A stretch of DNA of 64,000 bases from Paraferrimonas haliotis (GTDB taxonomy: Bacteria > Pseudomonadota > Gammaproteobacteria > Enterobacterales > Shewanellaceae): the NCBI RefSeq assembly GCF_002282895.1, contig NZ_NRRB01000003.1:475489-539488 (forward strand), given 5' to 3'. The position numbers were made by a program, and so were the translations under genes. Below, in pieces: positions 9,039 through 16,343 of this stretch; within the stretch, counting starts at the first letter, position 1, and each line of letters opens with the position of its first letter. A model generated the notes under the pieces. That model saw nothing but the letters and a program-made list of their open reading frames with translations, did not search any database and was not told the DNA's origin.

Positions 9039-10112
9039 TCAGATATGAACTTTCGGAAAGCCCATGGCACCGTAAACATTCAGCACATCATTCCAATCCC
9101 AACTTTTCACGCCGAGTGACGTTGGTATCAGAGGGATCAAGACTTGTGTCAGAATACCTTTTTGCCAGGCTTTTTTCTTAAGTTCATTCGCTGCATTCAG
9201 GCCGGTCTCAGAGAGATCGTGATCTGCCCAGATGTACAGCATTTTCACATTACTTGGTGGCTCAAACCTAGCCAGTAGCGTTGCATTCACAACCGACCAA
9301 CATGTTTGCCCCGTTGCTCTGGTTACCGCTAGGGCCGTTTCTATACCTTCAGAAACACCTAGGACTTCACCAGGCTCACCTATAGGAATGGCACCACCAG
9401 TGATTGTTCTGTCACTTGGTATCGGCATCATCTTTTTAGGCTTTTCAACCGGCGCTTTGAATCCATCTTCACTTAGGTAGATCCGATGAAACGTGGCCGA
9501 ACGCCCTTGCTGCGTAACGATTTTACCTAGCAGCGCTGGGTAGCTATCGATAAACAGACCATCTTCATCATGGTAAGGCAAGCTTGGATGAAACCTCAGC
9601 ACCGAATCCCATTCAGGACGAAGCCGCGTCACAATGCCACGACGATGCAAGTAGTTCCAAACAGGTTGCGCACGAGTATCTGCAAGAGATAACGTTTCTC
9701 CCAACGTTTGATTCAAACGATGGATAATCGCTTTGTCCTCGTCCTGCTTTCTAGCCCTCCAATCAACTGAGTTACTCGGTATTGGCCGAATAGGCGCTTG
9801 TATTTGTCCGGGTTGAATACCAAGAACCTGGCCGATTGCTTCAATAGACTGAGCAAAGTTCCACCCATTAATCCAAGACAACAGTTCAAAGCCATCATGA
9901 AAGATACCGCAGGTATTACAAACGCCACCACCGGTATATTCAGCATCTTTGAACAGCCTAAAGCCATCACGACCGCCATGAACAGGACAAGCCACATGAC
10001 GGCCTTTTCGAGCAATAGCGGCATCAAGTTCTGGCACCAACGCCGCCAGTATTTGAAGCCATTGGCCATTAAGATATGGCCTTACTGTTTCAATTTGTAA
10101 AGGTAACGCCAT
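9039..10112 (-). CDS. Primase-like protein with zinc finger and Toprim domain
   Basis: The 357-residue protein has an N-terminal zinc-binding module (Cys42, His45, Cys65, Cys68) of the phage P4 alpha/DnaG type and a C-terminal Toprim-like domain with GVSEGIET (acidic motif 1) and IWADHD (acidic motif 2). No helicase motif follows, so it resembles a stand-alone primase-like protein. In an ICE it could prime the complementary strand after transfer. It is the last gene of the ssb operon and corresponds to the conserved s073-type gene of SXT. The ribosome binding site AAGGAGG is strong and exposed, unlike those of the other non-coupled genes in the operon. Confidence 0.75.
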   Translation of the reverse strand: MALPLQIETVRPYLNGQWLQILAALVPELDAAIARKGRHVACPVHGGRDGFRLFKDAEYTGGGVCNTCGIFHDGFELLSWINGWNFAQSIEAIGQVLGIQPGQIQAPIRPIPSNSVDWRARKQDEDKAIIHRLNQTLGETLSLADTRAQPVWNYLHRRGIVTRLRPEWDSVLRFHPSLPYHDEDGLFIDSYPALLGKIVTQQGRSATFHRIYLSEDGFKAPVEKPKKMMPIPSDRTITGGAIPIGEPGEVLGVSEGIETALAVTRATGQTCWSVVNATLLARFEPPSNVKMLYIWADHDLSETGLNAANELKKKAWQKGILTQVLIPLIPTSLGVKSWDWNDVLNVYGAMGFPKVHI

Positions 10113-10131
10113 ATAACCTCCTTAAGTAAAA

Positions 10132-10199
10132 AGCCGACTCGTACCACAAGTGATAAAAGTCAGCTCTGGGCCTGCATTGAGCCGTTTGGTTAATGCAGG
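10132..10199 (-). promoter_or_regulatory. Tandem hairpins before the primase-like gene, possible attenuator
   Basis: On the minus strand the first stem is CCTGCATT / AATGCAGG (10171-10199). The second is AGCTGACT / AGTCGGCT (10132-10165) and is followed by TTTTTAC just before the ribosome binding site. The second stem therefore has the form of an intrinsic terminator placed ahead of the last gene of the operon, which would lower primase expression or allow attenuation. This differs from the two-hairpin SD-burying leaders found elsewhere in the operon. Confidence 0.5.
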
Positions 10200-10203
10200 A
10201 ACG

Positions 10204-10545
10204 TTAGTCAAGCTGGATACCATGTCGTCTTAATAGCCACATGATGGAATCACGAAGCACATCAGGATCGACAACCGCAGCCATTGCGCAAACACGAAAG
10301 CAAAATGGCGTTAATTCGTCATTTTGAATCCACGACAACACATCCTTTCGCAATCGAGTACTGACACGACCGTCCAGCAATACACGGATCGCATCCAATA
10401 GAATGCCTTCGCGTAACTGCCAGATTTCCGTGTCAGACCAAGTGACTGGGGCATCATCAAACTCAAATAGAAATTCGAGCTGTGCTGATGTGTGCTGATA
10501 GGACTGCTTTTGTGATGAAGGAGAATGGGCAATGCGCCCATTCAT
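10204..10545 (-). CDS. Hypothetical 113-aa core ICE protein
   Basis: A small, mostly helical acidic protein with no motif I can name. Its start codon overlaps the radC stop (positions 10545-10547), so it is translationally coupled to radC and, consistent with that, has no leader hairpins of its own. It is followed by the possible attenuator before the primase-like gene. The gene is part of the conserved DNA-processing operon; no function can be assigned from sequence. Confidence 0.7.
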   Translation of the reverse strand: MNGRIAHSPSSQKQSYQHTSAQLEFLFEFDDAPVTWSDTEIWQLREGILLDAIRVLLDGRVSTRLRKDVLSWIQNDELTPFCFRVCAMAAVVDPDVLRDSIMWLLRRHGIQLD

Positions 10546-11042
10546 TAAAGATAACCGCGTTCGGCAAGCGAAACGCAGCCCTCGGATGCGACCACGACAT
10601 GGTCAAGCGTTCGAATATCAACAAGTGACAAGGCGTCACGAAGTCGATGAGTGATGCGTTTATCAGCTTCACTGGGTTCAGGATCACCCGATGGATGGTT
10701 ATGAACCAGTATCACTGCTGCCGCATTAAGCTCTAGCGCACGCTTTGTTACTTCCCTTGGATACACGCTCGCCGCATCTAAAGTGCCTTTGAACAGCTCT
10801 TCAAATCGAATGACGCGATGCTTTGTATCAAGAAACAGCACACCAAAAACCTCGTGCTCATACTCGTGCATCAGTGTTTGCAGGTATGAGAACGCCGATG
10901 ATGGCTGTTCAATTTTGCGACCTTTACTCAATCGACCACGGGCAAGCTTGAGCGCCATATCTAAGATATCTGCTTCAGTCACTTGCTCAGGAACGATGTA
11001 AGTACCGGCTTCTTCGCCAGCTAAGAACTTTTTGTTTTTCAT
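10545..11042 (-). CDS. radC: RadC-family JAB/MPN domain protein
   Basis: I choose the ATG at 11042 (165 residues) because GGAG lies six bases upstream; a GTG four codons earlier lies inside the leader hairpin. The C-terminal two thirds form a JAB/MPN domain with the metal-binding pattern HNHPSGDPEPSEAD (His-x-His...Ser...Asp) near residues 115-130. RadC-like proteins are common on mobile elements. Despite the name their role in DNA repair is unproven; the fold suggests a metal-dependent hydrolase. The gene follows the VWA gene in the ssb operon, preceded by a clear two-hairpin leader, and is coupled to the next gene. Confidence 0.9.
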   Translation of the reverse strand: MKNKKFLAGEEAGTYIVPEQVTEADILDMALKLARGRLSKGRKIEQPSSAFSYLQTLMHEYEHEVFGVLFLDTKHRVIRFEELFKGTLDAASVYPREVTKRALELNAAAVILVHNHPSGDPEPSEADKRITHRLRDALSLVDIRTLDHVVVASEGCVSLAERGYL

Positions 11043-11046
11043 AGGA

Positions 11047-11113
11047 GTCTCCACAAAAAAAAAGCGGAGACGAACCCATGCCCTGACGGGGACGGAATCG
11101 TCCCCGCAGGGTG
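11047..11113 (-). promoter_or_regulatory. Two-hairpin mRNA leader of radC
   Basis: Coding strand, 5' to 3': stem P1 (11081-11111) pairs CCCTG with CAGGG and CGGGGACG with CGTCCCCG around an ATTC loop. Stem P2 (11047-11071) pairs GTCTCCGC with GTGGAGAC (8 bp, one G-U) around nine T. The 3' strand of P2 contains the GGAG of radC, so translation should be blocked when P2 forms. Resembles the published radC RNA motif (from memory; not aligned). Confidence 0.8.
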
Positions 11114-11128
11114 GTATAATTGATGTGG

Positions 11129-12784
11129 TTACTGAATTAACAGTTGTTGTGTTACTTCGAATAACTCACGCTTTAGATCTTTGACGTCATTAATCACAAT
11201 GCTTTGAGGAAAGAATTTCTCAACACTGCGTGTTTGAATCCCGATCCCCAGCAGCTCAAAGCCACTGCGTCTGCACCGGTCAACAATGTCATGCGTGGCA
11301 GCCCAATCATCTGGGTCACCATCCGTTAGCACTATCATTAGCTTTCGCTTCTGTTTTTGCGCTAACAAACTGTTTGCCGCAAACCACATTGCTTGTGCCA
11401 TAGGCGTACAACCTCGTGGTTTTTGGTCAAAACAGGCGGCCCGATGTCGAACCGATTGCTTGGGCAATAACGCGATAGAAACTTCCTGATGAATACCAGG
11501 AAAATAACTGACCGCAGGTACAACACCCGGTATGCCTTCCAGTGCCATGGCCAAAGCCAAAGCGGCTTCATTGGCAACATGAAAGTACTTTCGATTACCT
11601 TCGCCAATGGGTTTACCCATTGAACCCGATATATCGACCAGCAAGTGCACAGCAGCATTAGGCGCAATGCGAGGTTGCCTTTGAATAAACAATCTCGACT
11701 CACCGGCTTGTGAAGCGGCAAGACGATGGGTTGCAACTCGAAGACCGTGCCTTTTGGCATGATTCCGATTGTCCTGACTGGACTGAACCATGCCCCTAAG
11801 TCGGGCTCGAATTTGAGCGGACTCAGACGCCGATAAGGTCAAGATGGCCTCATCACCCAACATAGCGTGCTCTGCTTGGGGCAAACTGAGTGGAGTGACA
11901 CCCTGATGCCCTTCAGCTTGTTCCGACAACACTTCTGCCACTTGGGCAAAGGTGTCGGGTTCAAACTGAGCGGCACTGGCCTCTAAGGCTTGTCGCAAAT
12001 TGTCAGCTTGATCAGAGTTATCTGAATCCCCCGTTTCAGCAGCATCCCCCATTGCAGACGAGTCTGCTTCCGGGGTTTGACTGTCACTACTGTTATTGCT
12101 GTCATTACTCGCATCTTGTCCAATGTCATTACCGTTATCAGCATCCGACTCATCCTGTGGTGGACGAGATTCTTCTTCCAACATGGCAACGATGGCATCG
12201 ACAAGTTTTAGCACTTCACCTGTAGACGCTAGGCTAGGCACTGCTGTCAGCATGGCGCTTAACCGGCTCATCGCTGCGGCAGGAAAGAGTTGTCTCACTC
12301 TTTCATCGACTGCTTGATACAAAGGCGTCAGCGCTTTCTGGCCCAGAAAATGGCATCTCAAGCGGAACAACAACCATGCTTGCAAATTAGATGCAGGCTC
12401 AAGCTGTTCAGGTACACACATTTGCTGTGTGTCCACCATGTACTCAATCACTTGCGAAATACTGCGCCGGGTTCCGGGGTAATCCTTTGCCAATTCGTTT
12501 TCAATGCGAACATCCTCAATGATATTGAGAAGTGCCTTTCGGATCGGCTTGGACGACGCCTTCTGCACCATGTCAAAATTGGTATGCCGAATATGCGCCG
12601 CTTCATGAGCCAGATAACCCCAAGCTATCTGTTGATAGTGTGGGTCGTCTGGGTTTGCTGTTGGGATCACAATCCGCTCACCATCGGTAAACGCATCTTG
12701 TCCTTGAATAAGCACCTTCACACCAAACTTTTCGCCATAAGCGGCGGCAACGATTGGCAGTGCGTTTTTTAATGGATGATTCAT
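11129..12784 (-). CDS. CobT-like protein with VWA (MIDAS) domain and HExxH motif
   Basis: The 551-residue protein has three parts. An N-terminal helical region carries a zinc-peptidase-like HEAAH (His60, Glu61, His64). A low-complexity acidic linker rich in Asp, Ser and Asn spans about residues 200-250. The C-terminal von Willebrand A domain (from about residue 375) has the MIDAS motif DISGS and a later TDGDPDD. VWA proteins of this kind pair with MoxR/CobS-type AAA+ ATPases, and a CobS-like gene lies in the same gene series. The name reflects domain likeness to cobalt chelatase subunits, not a role in cobalamin synthesis. A role in remodelling a DNA-bound complex is plausible but unproven. 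Confidence 0.85.
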   Translation of the reverse strand: MNHPLKNALPIVAAAYGEKFGVKVLIQGQDAFTDGERIVIPTANPDDPHYQQIAWGYLAHEAAHIRHTNFDMVQKASSKPIRKALLNIIEDVRIENELAKDYPGTRRSISQVIEYMVDTQQMCVPEQLEPASNLQAWLLFRLRCHFLGQKALTPLYQAVDERVRQLFPAAAMSRLSAMLTAVPSLASTGEVLKLVDAIVAMLEEESRPPQDESDADNGNDIGQDASNDSNNSSDSQTPEADSSAMGDAAETGDSDNSDQADNLRQALEASAAQFEPDTFAQVAEVLSEQAEGHQGVTPLSLPQAEHAMLGDEAILTLSASESAQIRARLRGMVQSSQDNRNHAKRHGLRVATHRLAASQAGESRLFIQRQPRIAPNAAVHLLVDISGSMGKPIGEGNRKYFHVANEAALALAMALEGIPGVVPAVSYFPGIHQEVSIALLPKQSVRHRAACFDQKPRGCTPMAQAMWFAANSLLAQKQKRKLMIVLTDGDPDDWAATHDIVDRCRRSGFELLGIGIQTRSVEKFFPQSIVINDVKDLKRELFEVTQQLLIQ

Positions 12785-12844
12785 GGGAGTCTCCTAATCA
12801 TTAGGGGGAATACTCCCTCAGCGGGAGCGTTTCCCCGCTGGGAA
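12785..12844 (-). promoter_or_regulatory. Two-hairpin mRNA leader of the cobT-like gene
   Basis: Coding strand: P1 (12815-12842) pairs CCC with GGG and AGCGGG with CCCGCT, with a two-base bulge. P2 (12785-12817) pairs GGGAGT with ACTCCC and, inside it, CCTAA with TTAGG, which occludes the AGGAG ahead of the start codon. P1 and P2 share three bases here (12815-12817) and may be mutually exclusive. Confidence 0.7.
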
Positions 12845-12853
12845 TGTGGATGT

Positions 12854-13294
12854 TTAAACCTGTGCTTTTAGCTTATCCAGGTCGTATTTTTGACCTAACC
12901 AAGCCACCAATTCAGCAGGACTCTCGTGCTGTTCAAATGACGTTTTAAGCTGGTCTAAACTCAGGATGTCATCCAATGTCAGACCGTACTGGTCTTGTAA
13001 CTGAGTAGACACCTCGTGTTGATATTGCAGCCAGTCCCGCTCAAAAGCGGCTTGCTGCAATGCCATGTTTGGAACAAATACCATGGCTGATAACCAAACA
13101 CCTTGTGCGTCCGCATCTGCGATCAGCACAGGGTTCTTAGGGATCACGACACTATGTGTTGAGTACGACCGTTGTACTAACGTTCGACAACACGCCACTT
13201 CTGGTATCGATTCACTTTCAACAGCATCAGTCACACCACGAAAATGCGGTTCAAACTGGTTCAGTTGGCTGGGGTTATGGATGGTTGATTGCAT
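12854..13294 (-). CDS. Hypothetical 146-aa core ICE protein
   Basis: A soluble 146-residue protein without a motif I recognise. The C-terminal half is helical with several Gln/Leu-rich segments (residues 80-140) that could form a coiled coil. It lies between the DUF3150-like gene and the cobT-like gene, in an operon segment that always travels together in SXT/R391 elements, and has its own two-hairpin leader. An accessory role to the AAA+/VWA pair is only a guess from position. Confidence 0.7.
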   Translation of the reverse strand: MQSTIHNPSQLNQFEPHFRGVTDAVESESIPEVACCRTLVQRSYSTHSVVIPKNPVLIADADAQGVWLSAMVFVPNMALQQAAFERDWLQYQHEVSTQLQDQYGLTLDDILSLDQLKTSFEQHESPAELVAWLGQKYDLDKLKAQV

Positions 13295-13298
13295 AATT

Positions 13299-13354
13299 TC
13301 CTCTTACATAGTTCAGAGGACATGCGCCCTTCAGGGCAACATGCCCTCAAGGAC
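13299..13354 (-). promoter_or_regulatory. Two-hairpin mRNA leader of the 146-aa gene
   Basis: Coding strand: P1 (13328-13352) pairs CCTTGAGGGC with GCCCTGAAGG with one central mismatch. P2 (13299-13320) pairs TCCTCT with AGAGGA, which contains the ribosome binding site. P1 begins four bases after the stop of the upstream gene, so a terminating ribosome would sit on it. Confidence 0.75.
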
Positions 13355-13355
13355 G

Positions 13356-14309
13356 TTAGAAATAAAATGAGTTTGGTACAGTCGAACCAAGGTTTGGTCT
13401 GACGGTTGGTTGGGGTATTGCACGTAAGTTATCTGCCTGAGCAGATACTGGCTGTGCGGGTTTAGGTTCAGGTTTGGGCATCAGTTGTCTGATATCCAAT
13501 TGACCTTCACCGTGCATTCTCATCTTGTCTGGATCAGACAAAATTAAAATGGTCGCCATCAGTTCGTGATAGAGATTGTCTGTCACAGGGCCGGTCTTCG
13601 GCAGACGAACAAATAAATTGTCCATCGCTTCAACCATCGGCTGAACTCGATGATCCAGGAATGACAAACCATCCAACTTGTCTCTTAATCGCTTGAGAGG
13701 ATTAAGGGCTCGCTGGCTGATTTGATTCTTACCTGCAACGGAACGCTCAAACAGTTCATTGGCATCACGAGCCACCTCCCTAAAGAGGGTGTGTCCCATG
13801 CCATTGACCTTGTCATCTAAGCCACCAGCTTGTTCAGCCGGTTGCATTCGATAGATGGCATAATCGAACTGAAGCCGTTGTTCCACGTCTTCGATGGGTG
13901 ACAGCGCACGCCGGATTGCATCTGCAAATTCCGGGTGTTTTGCAACCCAGTCAAACGTCACCTGATCATAGTTGTCCAAGAACAACTGCTTGCACTGCGC
14001 AAACTCCTGACCGATCCGGTCAAGCTCTGGAACAATCTGATCAATTCGGTCTTCAGGGACGGCATAGCCACCTAAAAACCGCACACCGACTTGCTCACAC
14101 AAGCGTTGCGCTTCTTTCTTAAGCCTTTCAAAGTTCGCCAATGCCTCAGGGTCGCAAATTTTTTTACTCCCTAAGCTGGCAACATCCTTCGGTGGAAGTT
14201 GGCTGCCATTGGCTAGTCTGAAATCTTCAGGCCTTAGTTTTTTTCTACCGCTCCAGATGGAACAGTCGATGTGACAAATCAAGAGTTTGTCGAGGGTTTG
14301 AATACTCAT
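13356..14309 (-). CDS. DUF3150-like hypothetical protein ending in Phe-Tyr-Phe
   Basis: The 317-residue protein is mainly helical and looks like the DUF3150 family found beside CobS/CobT-like genes in ICEs and IncC plasmids (assignment from memory). An N-terminal motif KLLICHIDCSIWSGRKKL and a Pro/Gln-rich C-terminal tail (residues 275-317) are visible. The last residues are Ser-Phe-Tyr-Phe, the same ending as Exo and close to that of the WGR-like protein. The gene stands between the WGR-like gene and the 146-aa gene with its own leader. Biochemical role unknown. Confidence 0.75.
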   Translation of the reverse strand: MSIQTLDKLLICHIDCSIWSGRKKLRPEDFRLANGSQLPPKDVASLGSKKICDPEALANFERLKKEAQRLCEQVGVRFLGGYAVPEDRIDQIVPELDRIGQEFAQCKQLFLDNYDQVTFDWVAKHPEFADAIRRALSPIEDVEQRLQFDYAIYRMQPAEQAGGLDDKVNGMGHTLFREVARDANELFERSVAGKNQISQRALNPLKRLRDKLDGLSFLDHRVQPMVEAMDNLFVRLPKTGPVTDNLYHELMATILILSDPDKMRMHGEGQLDIRQLMPKPEPKPAQPVSAQADNLRAIPQPTVRPNLGSTVPNSFYF

Positions 14310-14310
14310 A

Positions 14311-14376
14311 GTGCATCCTCATGCGAGATGGGGACGCACCACTCCCAACAGGAGCAATGGCCCCCGTTTGGGTGGT
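14311..14376 (-). promoter_or_regulatory. Two-hairpin mRNA leader of the DUF3150-like gene
   Basis: Coding strand: P1 (14344-14372) pairs CCCAA with TTGGG and CGGGGGC with GCTCCTG, with one bulged A. P2 (14311-14339) pairs GTGCGTCC with GGATGCAC (8 bp, one G-U). The AGGA used as ribosome binding site overlaps the 3' strand of P2. Confidence 0.75.
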
Positions 14377-14407
14377 AGTAGTTGACGCGCTAATGGCAAC
14401 ATCACTA

Positions 14408-15178
14408 TCAAAAATAGTAATTTTGCGAATCAGGCGACGATTGGTTGAGATCGATTTTCGCAGGCATTAAGTCCAGTGCTTTAGCAATCGGGCGAACCCG
14501 CTCTAAATCACTGCCTAGCAACCGCAATACATCTTTTTCCAACTTCAGTTGGTCGGATACTTCTATCCCTTCAGGACTCGCTACTGTGAGCGAACACAGT
14601 GGTGGTAATTGACGCTTAAAGGCCAGTAACAGCAACAATGGCCACGGGCCATCATCAGTGTTAACAATGCCAGCGCCTTCACCTGACACCATGCTGATTT
14701 GATTGGTACTAGGTAATTCGCTTTTGCAAAACCCTAATGACCATTCTCCAATCCTGACCTGGTTATCATCAATAACAGCCAAGCCATAGGCTTCAAGCAG
14801 CTTTGCCATATCGAACAACGCTTTTTGAGCCAGCGAGACTTGGCCATTGACGTCCTTGCGAGTACGAAACTCCCAACTGACGTTATTGGCGCACGCGACG
14901 CTATCTAGCGCATTTGAGAGTTCAAATGGCCTCCCTTGATGATCAATGCCGACTTGTCCAACCAATCGATAACCCTTGTTGATTTTCTCATTGATTCGTC
15001 GGTCTGCTTCAGCGTTAGGATCAGTCGAATCAATCAATCGCTGCTGCGACAATTGACCGGCTTTTCCAAACCGAACTTCAATCTCCTGGTTATCTGATCC
15101 AACATAAATGGCCCATTCTTTGGCTGTCCCATCAGAATGACTGTAACGGTAAAGAGCAAAGCACTTTTCCATCATCAA
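14408..15178 (-). CDS. WGR-like domain protein ending in Tyr-Tyr-Phe
   Basis: The 256-residue protein begins with a region (about residues 5-65) that resembles a WGR domain, a nucleic-acid-associated fold also found in PARPs; the pattern YVGSDNQEIEVRFGKAGQ fits its strand-turn pattern, though the Trp-Gly-Arg core is degenerate. The rest is unassigned and ends Gln-Asn-Tyr-Tyr-Phe. Its start overlaps the cobS stop by four bases, so it is coupled to the AAA+ gene and has no leader hairpins. It may link the ATPase to DNA, which is inference from domain and position. Three Met codons at the start leave the exact first residue open. Confidence 0.65.
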   Translation of the reverse strand: MMMEKCFALYRYSHSDGTAKEWAIYVGSDNQEIEVRFGKAGQLSQQRLIDSTDPNAEADRRINEKINKGYRLVGQVGIDHQGRPFELSNALDSVACANNVSWEFRTRKDVNGQVSLAQKALFDMAKLLEAYGLAVIDDNQVRIGEWSLGFCKSELPSTNQISMVSGEGAGIVNTDDGPWPLLLLLAFKRQLPPLCSLTVASPEGIEVSDQLKLEKDVLRLLGSDLERVRPIAKALDLMPAKIDLNQSSPDSQNYYF

Positions 15179-16134
15179 TCCTCCCAGTGATCACCGAAGA
15201 CATCAGCGGCAATACGGTGAATGGCTTCACGTTGCTCCAACTCAGCACGAGCCGTCAAAGACCGAACCAGTGCATACTCCACTGCGTTAGGAGCACCTTT
15301 AAAAGCAAGTGTTAACTTTGCCCAGCGCACCAAGGTCCGAGTGGACATGGTGATACTAAGCTCAGCACCGCCATCCGCGCCCCCAATAAAAAGACGACGA
15401 ATGTCACCAGCCACCTTCACCATTTTTTGGCGAAAGACTTCTGGCAAGCCCGGCGCAACGTTCTCCAGAATGGCTTCCTCTACAGAAGGCTCTGCATAGG
15501 TCGCTTCGATGATTCTAAAGCGATCAAGAAAAGCCAAATTCTGTTGAAGCACACCTTGATACAAGCCCGTTTGGTCACCGCTGCCCGCACTGTTGCCGGT
15601 TGCGATAAAACGAAACTTGTTATGTGGCATGATGATCTCACCGCCATTTTGTGCGATGACCAACGGGGCACCTTCCAAAATGTCATTGAGCCCAGCCAGT
15701 TCAGCAGGCTCAGCAAGATCCATTTCATTAATGATCAGCAAATGGCCATGCTTTACAGCCAGTGCCAGCGGTCCATACACAAAGGTCATGTTGCCATTAA
15801 CCAGCGTGTGGTGACCGATAAGATCGGACAACTCCAATCGACCGTGCGCAGTAATTTGCTGAACAGGCCAATTCAATCGAGAAGCAACTTGGCAAATTAG
15901 CGAGGTCTTACCGCATCCAGTGGGGCCTGTAATATACAAACCGTCACCGTCTGGGTTAGACAAAAACGCCAATACGTCACGTAAGTCTTCTTTTCTAAAA
16001 ACATACTCGTCCTTGCGAACGGGAATGTTTGGATGGGTAGTGTCGGCACCAAATCCTTCCAGAACGAAAGCATCAGGAGCCGGGACATTAAACGCTTGAT
16101 TCACTTGAACCAAAAATGGGGATTGTTCAGTCAT
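15175..16134 (-). CDS. cobS: CobS-like AAA+ ATPase (MoxR type)
   Basis: I place the start at 16134 (319 residues), where GAGG lies upstream; the longer frame to 16251 runs through the leader hairpins and is unlikely to be coding. The protein has a Walker A motif GPTGCGKT, a Walker B-like segment LLIINEMD and sensor-type motifs of the MoxR/CobS AAA+ group. These ATPases work with VWA proteins, and the cobT-like VWA gene follows three genes downstream. SXT maps call this gene cobS, but a role in DNA processing or protein remodelling during transfer fits the context better than cobalamin synthesis. Confidence 0.88.
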   Translation of the reverse strand: MTEQSPFLVQVNQAFNVPAPDAFVLEGFGADTTHPNIPVRKDEYVFRKEDLRDVLAFLSNPDGDGLYITGPTGCGKTSLICQVASRLNWPVQQITAHGRLELSDLIGHHTLVNGNMTFVYGPLALAVKHGHLLIINEMDLAEPAELAGLNDILEGAPLVIAQNGGEIIMPHNKFRFIATGNSAGSGDQTGLYQGVLQQNLAFLDRFRIIEATYAEPSVEEAILENVAPGLPEVFRQKMVKVAGDIRRLFIGGADGGAELSITMSTRTLVRWAKLTLAFKGAPNAVEYALVRSLTARAELEQREAIHRIAADVFGDHWED

Positions 16135-16140
16135 GGTAAA

Positions 16141-16198
16141 CCTCATCTGTTTTGACGAGGCCCCATGCCCCAACAGGGAATGAAGTCCCCGTCGGGTG
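16141..16198 (-). promoter_or_regulatory. Two-hairpin mRNA leader of cobS
   Basis: Coding strand: P1 (16169-16196) is an 11-bp stem CCCGACGGGGA / TCCCTGTTGGG with G-U pairs and no mismatch. P2 (16141-16160) pairs CCTCGTC with GATGAGG (7 bp) around AAAACA. The GAGG of P2 is the ribosome binding site, six bases before the ATG. Confidence 0.8.
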
Positions 16199-16311
16199 GT
16201 GCGTTGATTGTGGTATGGCTGTGTATATAAGAGTTCAGCTCGCTCTATCATTCGTACCCAGCATTGGCTACGAGTGAAACTGCTTTCTGATGCACTCGAT
16301 GTAAGTACATG

Positions 16312-16334
16312 AGAAAGGAGCCGAAATCGGCTCC
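16312..16334 (-). terminator. Probable terminator after exo
   Basis: On the minus strand GGAGCCGA/TCGGCTCC forms a compact stem ten bases after the exo stop and is followed by TTTCTC. The tract is short, so termination may be partial. It may divide the operon into ssb-exo and cobS-primase parts. A TATATA sequence about 80 bases further on could serve as -10 of an internal promoter for cobS. Confidence 0.5.
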
Positions 16335-16343
16335 AAGTGAACG

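Noticed and set aside
16135..16251. Longer N-terminus for the CobS-like protein
   Set aside because: The added 39 codons run through the P1 and P2 hairpins, have no family likeness, and the ATG at 16134 has a well placed GAGG.
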